From: Croceibacterium_A sp035626815
Lineage (GTDB): Bacteria > Pseudomonadota > Alphaproteobacteria > Sphingomonadales > Sphingomonadaceae
DNA length: 64,000 nucleotides
Assembly: GCA_035626815.1 (NCBI GenBank)
Contig: DASPMY010000044.1
Coordinates: 1 to 64,000 of the forward strand
Direction of reading: 5' to 3'
This document shows positions 53,873 to 62,004 of the stretch, one piece after another. The notes below the pieces were generated by a model, which saw nothing but the letters and a program-made list of their open reading frames with translations, was not told the DNA's origin and searched no databases. Both the position numbers and the translations under genes were made by a program. Position 1 is the stretch's first letter, and each line of letters begins with the position of its first letter.

Positions 53873-55003
53873 CTACGCCTGTTCGGCGAGGCGGAACAGG
53901 CGCACGGTGCCGAAATCCTTGGCCAGCGCCCGCTCGCCCAGCGGGCTCGCTTCGAGCCCCTCGACGCCGTCGAGGATCAGCGCCGAGGCGAATGCCTCGG
54001 TGCAGTACACATCGCCCATCGGCGTGACCGGTTCGATGCGGGCGGTCCGGTTGACCTCGCCGCCGTACCACAAGTCCCCCGCGGTCACCCGGTCCGATCC
54101 GACGTAGATCGGGCCGTAGTGCAGGCCGATGCGCATCCCGGACGGCGCGCCTTGGGGCGAGAGCGTGTCCGGCAGGCCGCGCAAGTCGCGCTGCAGCTCG
54201 AGCGCGAGGTGCGCCGCGGTGCCCGGCTCGTCGACGATCGCATAGACGGCATCGCCCCAGGTGTTGCGGAACTCGACGTGCCGGCCGTAGCGGTCGAGCG
54301 CGGCGCCGATCCGGCCCATGACCTCGCGCATGAACAGCGGCAGCTCGCGCTCGCCGAGGCGCGAGAACCCCTTGTAGTCGGCGAACAGGATCGAGCGGAT
54401 CTCGCGCCGGGCATTGGCGAGTGGCGGCGGCCGGCATGGAAATTTGAGGCCGCGCGCGACTGGCCCGGCGTCGACGACGATCGTCCGCTTGCCGAGCCGT
54501 TCCCAGATGCCGATGTCGGCGGCGGTCCCGGCGAGGCCCGTCGCCGAGAACGAGCGCGCCGACGCCGAGGCCACGGCGAGCTGCACCGCCTCGCTTCCCA
54601 GCTCGCGCGCACGCAGCGCGGCGAGGCCCATCGCGAATCGCGTGTTGTAGTAGAACTGGTTGTCGTCGCCGACGTAGGCCAGCGGCGTGGCGAAATGCAC
54701 TGCGTGCGCCGCCTCGCGGCAGCGGCGGTAGCGCGCCAGCCAGCTCTCGCCGCCGCAGGTCACCGATTCGGCGATGAAGTCGTCCTCCGCGAACGGCAGC
54801 ACGACCTCGAGCCGCCCGCCGCGCGCGAGCACCGCTTCGGCGATGAGGATGTCGGCGCCGCACGCGAGCGGGCCGAAGGCTTCTCCCGTGCCGAGCTCGT
54901 CGAGCGCCGCGGCGATCCGGCCCGCGAGCGCGGGTTCCTCGGCGCAGCCCTGCTCGAACATGTGGCCGCTGTAGACGACGACCGGAGGCGGCGCCGGGGC
55001 CAT
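53873..55003 (-). CDS. class III nucleotidyl cyclase with SLOG-like N-terminal domain
   Basis: The 376-residue protein has two parts. Residues 1-185 look like a SLOG/Rossmann-type nucleotide-binding region (VVVYSGHMFEQG, FGPLACGADILIAEAVLARG, RLEVVLPFAEDDF). Residues 200-376 are a class III cyclase: metal Asp209 (LFADYKGFSRLG), Asp251 (FRNTWGDAVYAI), and transition-state Asn318 and Arg322 (GGEVNRTARIEPV). The position normally Lys for adenine selection is Asn247, so the product base is uncertain. ATG 55003 overlaps the stop of the secreted-protein gene as ATGA. It is the last of three coupled genes with a TIR gene; a signalling or defence role is inferred. Confidence 0.85.
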   Translation of the reverse strand: MAPAPPPVVVYSGHMFEQGCAEEPALAGRIAAALDELGTGEAFGPLACGADILIAEAVLARGGRLEVVLPFAEDDFIAESVTCGGESWLARYRRCREAAHAVHFATPLAYVGDDNQFYYNTRFAMGLAALRARELGSEAVQLAVASASARSFSATGLAGTAADIGIWERLGKRTIVVDAGPVARGLKFPCRPPPLANARREIRSILFADYKGFSRLGERELPLFMREVMGRIGAALDRYGRHVEFRNTWGDAVYAIVDEPGTAAHLALELQRDLRGLPDTLSPQGAPSGMRIGLHYGPIYVGSDRVTAGDLWYGGEVNRTARIEPVTPMGDVYCTEAFASALILDGVEGLEASPLGERALAKDFGTVRLFRLAEQA

Positions 55004-55881
55004 CAATCGCGCCGGAAGGTGACCGCCCCGGTCTCGTCGTTGTCGAAGTCGGCCTGCAACACGCGCGCCCCGCGCTTGACCGTGCCGTTCGGCCAGCGCG
55101 CCTCGTACATGTAGCGGCCGGAGGCGAAGGTGGTGTCGCCGGCGACAAACTCGCTCCACCCGCACGAGCGATGGTTCCACGGGTCGGCCACCTTGCGTTC
55201 GCAGACCCGGAAGGCGAACGCATTGATCAGCCACAGCTCGCCGTTGGCGGGCACGAGCTTGATCTCGAACTCCTCCTCGCCCGCGCCGCAGCCGCCTTCG
55301 GAGACGATGCGCGGCTGGCGCGGATTCAATTTAGCCCGTCGCGCTTCCATCTCCTGCGCCAGCCTGTCGAGCAGGTCCCAGTCCTGCGCCTCGACCAGCT
55401 CGCCATAATCCTCGCCGCCGTCGCCGACGATTCGAAAGGCTTCCGGGTTGTCCGCCCGTTCGCCGCGCTCCTCGGCGAATTCCGCGAGCGCGGCGCGCTC
55501 GTAGGCGAGCAGCGGGCCGTCGTAGACGTCGCGATCGTAGCCAAGCTCGGCGAGCTCTTGCCGCATCCGCGCGATGTCCAGCGCGAGCGTGCCGGTCTGG
55601 CGTTCGTAGGCCTCCATTTCCGGAAGATCGTAGGCCAGCAGGCAGTCGATGACGTCGTAGGTCTTCACGGTCGGGTCGTCCCAGTCCTCCATCAGGACGA
55701 CCCGCGGGTCGCGCGGGAAGTCCATGACCTGCTTGGCCGCGGCTTCACGCAGGTCGAGATACCCCGCGGGATACCAGGCCTGGTTCGCGATCGAACTGGC
55801 CGGCTGCGCCATCCCGGCCGCGGGCCACGCGACGAGGCCGAGCGCCGCGACGATTGCCATCCACTGTCCTGCAGTCCTCAT
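55003..55881 (-). CDS. secreted protein, middle gene of TIR-cyclase operon
   Basis: The 292-residue product from ATG 55881 has a signal peptide (WMAIVAALGLVAWPAAGMAQ). The helical middle part is charged (MEAYERQTGTLALDIARMRQ, ALAEFAEERGERADNPEAF). The C-terminal part is rich in strands (EFEIKLVPANGELWLINAFA, GRYMYEARWPNGTVKRG). Four cysteines (DVIDCLL, GGCGAGE, FRVCERK, RSCGWSE) may form disulfides in the periplasm. No known family is recognised. Its start overlaps the TIR stop and its stop overlaps the cyclase start, both as ATGA, so the three are made together. A sensor or regulator role is only a guess. Confidence 0.8.
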   Translation of the reverse strand: MRTAGQWMAIVAALGLVAWPAAGMAQPASSIANQAWYPAGYLDLREAAAKQVMDFPRDPRVVLMEDWDDPTVKTYDVIDCLLAYDLPEMEAYERQTGTLALDIARMRQELAELGYDRDVYDGPLLAYERAALAEFAEERGERADNPEAFRIVGDGGEDYGELVEAQDWDLLDRLAQEMEARRAKLNPRQPRIVSEGGCGAGEEEFEIKLVPANGELWLINAFAFRVCERKVADPWNHRSCGWSEFVAGDTTFASGRYMYEARWPNGTVKRGARVLQADFDNDETGAVTFRRD

Positions 55882-56858
55882 GTTCGCCTGCTCCCCCTCC
55901 GCAATCCGAATATCCTGATCCGCTCGATGCGCGCCGCCGCCAGCGCCAGCCCGGCGACGAGAATCAGCCATCCGGCCACCAGCCCGACCCTGACCAGCAT
56001 CACCGAGGAGCCGGTCCACAGCGTGGCCGCCTCCCATTCGGCATCGCGCAGCGCGTCGCGGCCGAGCGCCGGGCAGCTGTCGCCGTAGACCAGCACGGCG
56101 TCGGGCGTGCAGGTAAAGCCCTTGACCACGCGCACCGCGGTCCCGGGAATGGTCTCGACATACAGGGAAGCCAGCGAAAGATAGGCGATCGCCACGAGCG
56201 CCAGCCCGGCCACAATTGCCTTAACCCAACGCTTCGAAACCAGCGCGCCCGGGCTCGCGCCGAAATGCGCCCAGGCGGCGCCGCCGGCGACGAGCGCGGC
56301 CGAGAAGTATCCGACCCCGCTCGGCCACGGCGGATCGAATCCGAGCACGGTGGCCGCGACCGGCAGCAGTATCAGCGCGCCGAGCGCCGCGGCGGCGACC
56401 CTGGGATCGATCCTGCCGGGCACCGGCGGCGGCGCATATTCGCGCCCGGCGGCCGGATCGTCGAGCAGCCGCCCGACCACCTCGGCGAGCTCCTCGAGAT
56501 GCGCCTCGAGCGGCGGCGTCATCGCGTCGAGCCAGTGCGGCACGCTCATGAAGTATTCCATCGAGCGGTGCGGCGCGACGTCCTCGATGCGGAAGGGGAT
56601 CACCAGCAGGCCGTGGTGGACCGCGCGCTCAATCTCGCGGCGGACCTGGGGCGAATCGTTGGAATTGGCCGAGAATACCAGCACGAACACCTCGCACGAG
56701 GTCAGCCCGTCGATGATCGCCTCGCCCCATTCGCGCCCCGGAAGGATATCGCGCGGGGCGATCCAGCAGCGATAGCCGCGTTGCTCGAGGATCGCGCAGA
56801 CGGCGTCGCCGACCGGCTTGTCCTTGCTCGAATAGCTGATGAAGACCTGCGATCCCAC
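55878..56858 (-). CDS. membrane-anchored TIR-domain protein
   Basis: GTG 56858 is preferred over ATG 56888 because GGGGGAGG is 5 nt upstream. Residues 1-130 form a TIR domain: QVFISYSSKDKPVGDAVCAI (beta-A), GYRCWIAPRDILPGREWGEA, and VRREIERAVHHGLLVIPFRI. Glu75 in RREIE lines up with the catalytic glutamate of NAD-cleaving TIRs. About four helices follow (VAAAALGALILLPVAATVLG, FSAALVAGGAAWAHF, IVAGLALVAIAYLSLASLYV, MLVRVGLVAGWLILVAGLAL). The loop before the last (about 45 residues, two Cys) is predicted periplasmic. The product is 326 residues. It is the first gene of the operon with the secreted protein and cyclase. Confidence 0.88.
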   Translation of the reverse strand: MGSQVFISYSSKDKPVGDAVCAILEQRGYRCWIAPRDILPGREWGEAIIDGLTSCEVFVLVFSANSNDSPQVRREIERAVHHGLLVIPFRIEDVAPHRSMEYFMSVPHWLDAMTPPLEAHLEELAEVVGRLLDDPAAGREYAPPPVPGRIDPRVAAAALGALILLPVAATVLGFDPPWPSGVGYFSAALVAGGAAWAHFGASPGALVSKRWVKAIVAGLALVAIAYLSLASLYVETIPGTAVRVVKGFTCTPDAVLVYGDSCPALGRDALRDAEWEAATLWTGSSVMLVRVGLVAGWLILVAGLALAAARIERIRIFGLRRGSRRT

Positions 56859-57007
56859 CTTCGCCTCCCCCAAGGCAACGGACCGCATATCATGGCGAGG
56901 CGCAAGGTGGCGAGAGACGGCAGTTCAAGAGTCGCGCTCGCTGCGCGCTGCCCGCGGCTGGCGTCCGTCGGCTTGGCGAACGCAGGGCTTGCGAGTATCC
57001 TTCGGCC

Positions 57008-57409
57008 ATGACTGCAAGACTCACGACCCCGATCATGGCCGCCGCCGCGCTGGTTCTGGCGGCCTCGCCCCTTCGCGCGGGCGGCAACGACGCCGCCGAA
57101 CTCGACAAGCTGCTCGCGGGCCGGGTCGCCGGCGAGCCCGTCGACTGCGTCCAGACCGACAATCACGGGGCCGGAAACCTGACGATCATCGACGGAGTCG
57201 GGCTGGTCTATCGCCGGGGCGACACGATCTACCTCAACCGCACCGCCAACCCCGAGACGCTCGACTGGAACGACCTGCTGGTGACCGAGCCGTTCTCCGG
57301 CTCGCGGCTATGCCGCCACGACCGCGTCTACACCCACGACCGCACCAGCTACGGGCGCACCGGCGTGGTGTTCCTCGATCGCTTCGTGCCTTACCGCAAG
57401 GCCAGTTGA
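57008..57409 (+). CDS. small secreted protein, unknown function
   Basis: The 133-residue protein has a signal peptide (PIMAAAALVLAASPLRAGG). The mature part starts with DAAELDKLLAGRVAGEPVDC and continues with GVGLVYRRGDTIYLNRTANP and GSRLCRHDRVYTHDRTS. The two cysteines may pair. Similar small secreted proteins are frequent in sphingomonads; none has a known role. It is divergent from the TIR operon, 149 nt away. Confidence 0.72.
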   Translation: MTARLTTPIMAAAALVLAASPLRAGGNDAAELDKLLAGRVAGEPVDCVQTDNHGAGNLTIIDGVGLVYRRGDTIYLNRTANPETLDWNDLLVTEPFSGSRLCRHDRVYTHDRTSYGRTGVVFLDRFVPYRKAS

Positions 57410-57504
57410 GCCGACCGCACAATCCCCTTGCGCGATTGCCCGGGCTGGCCCTAGGTAGCGCTAACATAATCGCGCGCCATCGAGCGCCGGCACAGGAGGG
57501 GATG

Positions 57505-58911
57505 ATGGTGGCAGCAGCCAGCAGGAACAGCGTCAACACCGCGCTCATCGGCGCCATCGTCGCGGTGGCGACGATCGGCGGCTTGCTGTTCGGGTACGAC
57601 AGCGGCGCGGTCAACGGCACGCAGTCCGGGCTCACCGAGGAGTTCGACCTGAGCGCAGCGGGGCTCGGCTTCACCGTCGGCTCGCTGCTGATCGGCTGCG
57701 CGGTCGGCGCGTTCTTCGCCGGGCGTCTCGCCGACGCGATCGGGCGGCGCTCGGTGATGATCCTCGCCGCGCTGCTGTTCGTCGCGGGGGCGCTGGTGCA
57801 GGGCCTGACCGACCTGCATGCCCTGTTCGTCGTCGCCCGCTTTGCCGGCGGCATGGCGGTCGGCGCGGCGAGCGTGCTGTCGCCGCTGTACATCTCCGAG
57901 GTGGCCCCGGCGAATATCCGCGGGCGGCTCTCCACCGTGCAGCAGGTGATGATCATCACCGGCCTGACGGCGGCCTTCCTGGTCAACTATTTCCTGGCCC
58001 AGAGCGCCGGCAACTCGCTCGGCGACGTTGCCGGTATCGCCGCGTGGCGCTGGATGTATCTCGCCCAGGCGGTGCCGGCGGTGGTGTTCCTCGTCGCCCT
58101 GTTCTTCATTCCCGAGAGCCCGCGCTACCTCGTCAGCCGGGGGCGCGTCGATGAGGCGCGCAATGTCCTGACGCGGCTGTTCGGCGGCGAGGAGGCCAAC
58201 CGCAAGATCGGCGACATCGAGGCCAGCTTCTCCAAGGACCACCGCCCCAGCTTCCGCGACGTGACCGCGCCCGGCACGGTATTCCGGCCGATCGTGTGGG
58301 CCGGGATCATGCTGGCGACGTTCCAGCAGTTCGTCGGCATCAACATCATCTTCTACTACGGCGAGACTCTGTGGAAGCTCGCCGGCATCTCGGAAGAGGT
58401 GGCGCTCGAGCGCAACATCATCTCCGGCCTCGTCTCGATCGCGGCGGTGTTCGCGGCGCTCCTGGTGATCGACAAGATCGGCCGCAAGCCGCTGCTGCTG
58501 ATCGGCTCGACCGGCATGGCCGTCACCCTCGGCGCGATGGCCTGGGCCTTTAGTGGCGCAGGCAGCGACGCCGCCGGCAACTTGATGCTCGGCGAGACCG
58601 AAGGGTTCACCGCGCTCGTCGCCGCCAACCTCTACGTGATCTTCTTCAACATGAGCTGGGGCCCGGTGATGTGGGTCATGCTCGGCGAGATGTTCCCCAA
58701 CCAGATGCGCGGCTCGGCGCTGGCGGTGGCCGGTCTCGCGCAGTGGGGGGCGAACTACCTCGTGGTGCAGAGCTTCCCGGCGATGGCCGATGGCCTCGGC
58801 CTGGCCGGCACCTACGCGCTCTACACCGTAGCGGCCGTCATCAGCATCTTCCTCGTCCGCTCCTTCATCAAGGAGACCAAGGGCAAGGAGCTCGAGGAGA
58901 TGGAGGGCTGA
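57505..58911 (+). CDS. MFS sugar porter
   Basis: The 468-residue product starts at the second of two adjacent ATGs (57505), about 5 nt after AGGAGGGG. Sugar porter signatures are clear: GGLLFGYDSGAVNGTQ in TM1, GRLADAIGRRSVMIL, PESPRYLVSRGR, QQFVGINIIFYYGE, DKIGRKPLLLIG, and the C-terminal ETKGKELEEMEG. About twelve helices are expected, importing a hexose or disaccharide with protons. Two halogenase-like genes follow; similar sugar-uptake clusters with halogenase-like genes and TonB receptors are known in sphingomonads and Caulobacter. Confidence 0.92.
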   Translation: MVAAASRNSVNTALIGAIVAVATIGGLLFGYDSGAVNGTQSGLTEEFDLSAAGLGFTVGSLLIGCAVGAFFAGRLADAIGRRSVMILAALLFVAGALVQGLTDLHALFVVARFAGGMAVGAASVLSPLYISEVAPANIRGRLSTVQQVMIITGLTAAFLVNYFLAQSAGNSLGDVAGIAAWRWMYLAQAVPAVVFLVALFFIPESPRYLVSRGRVDEARNVLTRLFGGEEANRKIGDIEASFSKDHRPSFRDVTAPGTVFRPIVWAGIMLATFQQFVGINIIFYYGETLWKLAGISEEVALERNIISGLVSIAAVFAALLVIDKIGRKPLLLIGSTGMAVTLGAMAWAFSGAGSDAAGNLMLGETEGFTALVAANLYVIFFNMSWGPVMWVMLGEMFPNQMRGSALAVAGLAQWGANYLVVQSFPAMADGLGLAGTYALYTVAAVISIFLVRSFIKETKGKELEEMEG

Positions 58912-58916
58912 TCAGG

Positions 58917-59008
58917 TCCCCCTCCCCGCTTGCGGGAGGGGTTAGGGGAGGGCATGTCCCGACTCGGCCAACAGGCCCTCCCGCTGTTCCTTCCGCAAGC
59001 GGGAGGAG
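58917..59008. repeat. second copy of the CCCCTCCCGC palindrome family
   Basis: CCCCCTCCCCGCTTGCGGGAGGGG at the left end and CCGCAAGCGGGAGGAG at the right end flank a GGGGAGGG / GCCCTCCC linker. It resembles the purM-purN element in sequence and layout. The right palindrome ends in GGGAGGAG, just upstream of a short frame and the first halogenase gene. Confidence 0.8.
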
Positions 59009-59013
59009 AGATC

Positions 59014-59040
59014 ATGCGACCACGCGATGCCGTTGAATAG
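59014..59040 (+). other. possible leader peptide frame overlapping the halogenase start
   Basis: ATG 59014 with GGGAGGAG 6 nt upstream encodes MRPRDAVE and stops at 59038-59040. The halogenase ATG at 59027 lies inside it in another frame and has no good ribosome-binding site of its own. Coupled re-initiation from this frame is possible. Confidence 0.35.
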
Positions 59041-60550
59041 ACCCAATCCCGTCCGCGTCGTCGTGCTCGGCGGCGGCACCGCCGGGTGGATGAGCGCCGC
59101 CGCGCTGGCCAAGCTGCTGCCCGGCGTCGCCGAGGTCGAGCTGGTCGAGAGCGAGGACATCGGCATCGTCGGCGTCGGCGAGGCGACCTTGCCGCACATC
59201 CGCGGCTTCGTCGAACGGCTCGGGATCGACGAGGCGAGCTTCATGAAGGCGACCCACGCGACCTTCAAGCTGGGCATCGACTTCCGCGATTTCGGGCACG
59301 TCGGCGAACGTTACGTCCACCCGTTCGGCAGCTTCGGCGAGGAAGTCGCCGGGGTGCAGTTCCATCACTACTGGCTGGAGCTCGAGCGCCAGGGCCTCGC
59401 CGAGCCGATTGGCCACTACTCGCTCGCGGTGGCCGCCGCGCTCGCCAACCGCTTCCGCCCGCCGACCGACGATACCGCGCTGTCATCGACTTACGGCTAT
59501 GCCTACCAGTTCGACGCCACGCTGTTCGGTCCGTTCATGCGCGAGCACGGGCTGACGCTGGGGGTCACGCGCACCGAAGGCCGGGTGGTCGAGGTCAGGC
59601 GCGATCCGGAGAGCGGCGACGTCACCGCGCTGGTGCTGGCCGACGGGCGCATTGTCGCCGGCGACTTGTTCATCGATTGCTCCGGCTTCCGCTCGCTGCT
59701 GCTCGGCGACGCGCTCGGCGAGCCGTGGGAGGACTGGCAGCACTGGCTGCCGTGCGACCGCGCCGCGGCGATGCCGTGCACCCACGTGAGCCAGGAGATC
59801 GATCCGTTCACCCGCGCCACGGCCATGCCCGGGGGCTGGCGCTGGCGCATCCCGTTGCAGCACCGCATCGGCAACGGCTACGTGTTCTCCAGCCAGTTCC
59901 TGTCCGAGGACGAGGCCTGCGCGGCGATCCGCGGCGCGGCCGAAGGCGAAGTGCTGGCCGACCCGCGGGTGCTGCGCTTCCGCGCCGGCCGGCGGCGCCA
60001 GTCGTGGAACCGCAACGTGCTCGCCGTGGGGCTCGCCAGCGGCTTCCTCGAGCCGCTGGAATCGACCTCGATCTATCTCGCGCAGATGGCGATCACCTAC
60101 CTGATCGAGCTGTTCCCGCTCGGCGGCGCGATCGATCCCCGCGACCGCGACGAGTTCAACCGGCTGGTCGACATGGAATACGACCGGGTGCGCGACTTCC
60201 TGATCCTGCACTTCCACGCGACCCGGCGCGACGATTCCGAGTTCTGGAACCATGTCCGCACGATGCAGGTGCCCGACACGCTCGCCGACAAGCTCGAGCT
60301 GTGGCGCGAGACCGGCCGGATCGAGAAGTATTCCGACGGCCTGTTCTACGACGCCAGCTGGATCGCCGTCTACATCGGCCAGGGCTTCCTGCCGCGACGG
60401 CACGATGCGCGCGCCGCGTTGCCCGATCCCCGGCAAGTGCGCCGCGCGCTCGACCGGCTCGAGGAAGAGATCCGCCGCGAAGTCGCCGCCATGCCCGGCC
60501 ACCGCGACTATCTGGTGGCCGAGTCCGAGCGGCTGGCCCCCGCGCCGTGA
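59027..60550 (+). CDS. flavin-dependent tryptophan-halogenase-like protein (complete active site)
   Basis: The 507-residue protein has the FAD motif VVVLGGGTAGWMSAAALA (GxGxxG at about 15-20), the family sequence VGVGEATLPHIRGFV, and Lys81 (HATFKLGIDF) matching the PrnA catalytic lysine. The halogenase signature WxWxIP is present as GGWRWRIPLQ. GNGYVFSSQF and NVLAVGLASGFLEPLESTSIYL are also typical. Such enzymes chlorinate or brominate indoles and other aromatics via hypohalous acid. In sphingomonad sugar clusters the true substrates of these paralogues are unknown. The stop overlaps the next gene's GTG. Confidence 0.92.
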   Translation: MPLNRPNPVRVVVLGGGTAGWMSAAALAKLLPGVAEVELVESEDIGIVGVGEATLPHIRGFVERLGIDEASFMKATHATFKLGIDFRDFGHVGERYVHPFGSFGEEVAGVQFHHYWLELERQGLAEPIGHYSLAVAAALANRFRPPTDDTALSSTYGYAYQFDATLFGPFMREHGLTLGVTRTEGRVVEVRRDPESGDVTALVLADGRIVAGDLFIDCSGFRSLLLGDALGEPWEDWQHWLPCDRAAAMPCTHVSQEIDPFTRATAMPGGWRWRIPLQHRIGNGYVFSSQFLSEDEACAAIRGAAEGEVLADPRVLRFRAGRRRQSWNRNVLAVGLASGFLEPLESTSIYLAQMAITYLIELFPLGGAIDPRDRDEFNRLVDMEYDRVRDFLILHFHATRRDDSEFWNHVRTMQVPDTLADKLELWRETGRIEKYSDGLFYDASWIAVYIGQGFLPRRHDARAALPDPRQVRRALDRLEEEIRREVAAMPGHRDYLVAESERLAPAP

Positions 60551-62004
60551 GCGTCGCCCGGGAGCAGTTGCGGCGGATCGCCATCGCCGGCGACGGGCCG
60601 CTCGGCGTGCTGGCCGCGATCGCCCTGAAGCGGGCCTTGCCGACGACCGACATCGTCATCATCGGCACGCCGCCCGACCCGGCCGCGCTGGCCGAGCGCT
60701 CGGCGACCGCGCTGCCGTTCACCAGCCGGCTGCACGACAAGCTGGGCGTGCCCGAGGAAGAACTGGTCAAGCGCTGCGGCGCGAGCCACCGCCTGGTCAC
60801 GCGCTACCTCGGGTGGGGCGGGGCGGAGCACGAAGGGCTCGCCAGCTACGGCGCGGAGATCGACCCGAAGCTCAACACCGGCTTTGCCCGGCACTGGGGA
60901 GTCGGGCCGCGCAACGCCTCGGCCGCGACGCCCCCCGGGTCGCTCGCCGAAGTGCTCGCGGCGGCCGGCCGCTACGCCCCTCCGCAGCCCGACGGGAGCC
61001 TGACGCTGCCCGGAGTCGAGGCGGCGCTGCGCTGGAACATCCCCGCCTATCGCGACTTGCTCGTCGGCAAGGCGCAGCAGCTCGGCCTGCGGCACGTGTC
61101 CGGCGCCATCGCGGCGGTCGAGCCGGACGGCAGCGGCGGGGCGGCGTCGGTGTCGGTCGCCGGAGGCCTCAGGATCCCCGCCGATCTGTTCATCGATTGC
61201 AGCGGGCCCGGCGCGGCCATGCTGTCGCAATTGCCCGGCTTTCGGAGCACCGATTACTCGGCGCGCCTGCCGGCCACCGCGATCGTCGAGACACGGCCGC
61301 GCGCGCCGATGCTGGCGCTCGAGGATCGGATCGTTCTCGCCGCGGCGGGCTGGCGCTGGGACCTGGCGGGCCGCGACGGCGCTATGGCGTGGCTCGGGAT
61401 CGCCGCCGGCGTCGATCCGGAGAAGGCCGCGGCGGGCCTCGGGCTCGAGCCCGTCTCGATGGTTCGCGTGACGCCCGGGCGCGCGGCCGAGCCGTGGCTC
61501 GGGAACGTCGTCGCGCTCGGTGACGCGGCCGCGCGGCTGGAGCCGCTCGGGGGCTTCGCGCTCGATCTGTCCCACCGCCAGCTTGACCTCCTGCTCGATG
61601 TGCTGCCCGGCCGTCCGCTCAGCCCTCTCGAGCGCGCCGAGTTCAATCGCCGCGCCGGGCTGATGGCCGATCGGGCGGGCGATGTCCTCGGCGCGCACTA
61701 TGCCGCGCCGATGGCCCGCGCCGCGTTCGGCGAGCGGGCCCTGTCCGACGAGCTGGCGCTGACCCTGGACCAGCACGTGCGCCGCGGCCGGGTGCCGTTC
61801 TTCGAGGAAACCCCGCTGCTGACGCGGGAAACGGGCAGCCTGCTCGACGCGCTCGGCTTCGCGGTGGGCGAGGGTGCGCTCGCCCGCGCCGAAGGCGCCG
61901 ACGACGGGGAAGCCCGGGCGGGGGCCTTCGCCGCGCGCGCCCGGGCGGCGCTCGGCGCGGTTCCGCCGTATCGCGAGTGGATGGAGCGCCTGGTGCGCGG
62001 CTAG
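60547..62004 (+). CDS. divergent halogenase-like flavoprotein, active-site lysine replaced
   Basis: The 485-residue product starts at GTG 60547, overlapping the preceding stop. It has an altered FAD motif (IAIAGDGPLGVLAAIAL) and a recognisable second FAD segment (LFIDCSGPGAAML, then GNVVALGDAAARLEPLGGFAL). The upstream paralogue reads FMKATHATFKLGIDFRDFG where this protein reads LVKRCGASHRLVTRYLGWG: Lys81 is replaced by Arg82. The WxWxIP motif is reduced to GWRWDLAG. It therefore probably does not halogenate and may assist its neighbour or do other flavin chemistry. Its stop shares CTAG with the convergent cupin gene. Confidence 0.85.
   Translation: MSVAREQLRRIAIAGDGPLGVLAAIALKRALPTTDIVIIGTPPDPAALAERSATALPFTSRLHDKLGVPEEELVKRCGASHRLVTRYLGWGGAEHEGLASYGAEIDPKLNTGFARHWGVGPRNASAATPPGSLAEVLAAAGRYAPPQPDGSLTLPGVEAALRWNIPAYRDLLVGKAQQLGLRHVSGAIAAVEPDGSGGAASVSVAGGLRIPADLFIDCSGPGAAMLSQLPGFRSTDYSARLPATAIVETRPRAPMLALEDRIVLAAAGWRWDLAGRDGAMAWLGIAAGVDPEKAAAGLGLEPVSMVRVTPGRAAEPWLGNVVALGDAAARLEPLGGFALDLSHRQLDLLLDVLPGRPLSPLERAEFNRRAGLMADRAGDVLGAHYAAPMARAAFGERALSDELALTLDQHVRRGRVPFFEETPLLTRETGSLLDALGFAVGEGALARAEGADDGEARAGAFAARARAALGAVPPYREWMERLVRG

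Noticed and set aside
56859..56888. ATG 56888 as start of the TIR gene
   Set aside because: No ribosome-binding site; GTG 56858 has GGGGGAGG at proper spacing and still covers the whole TIR domain.
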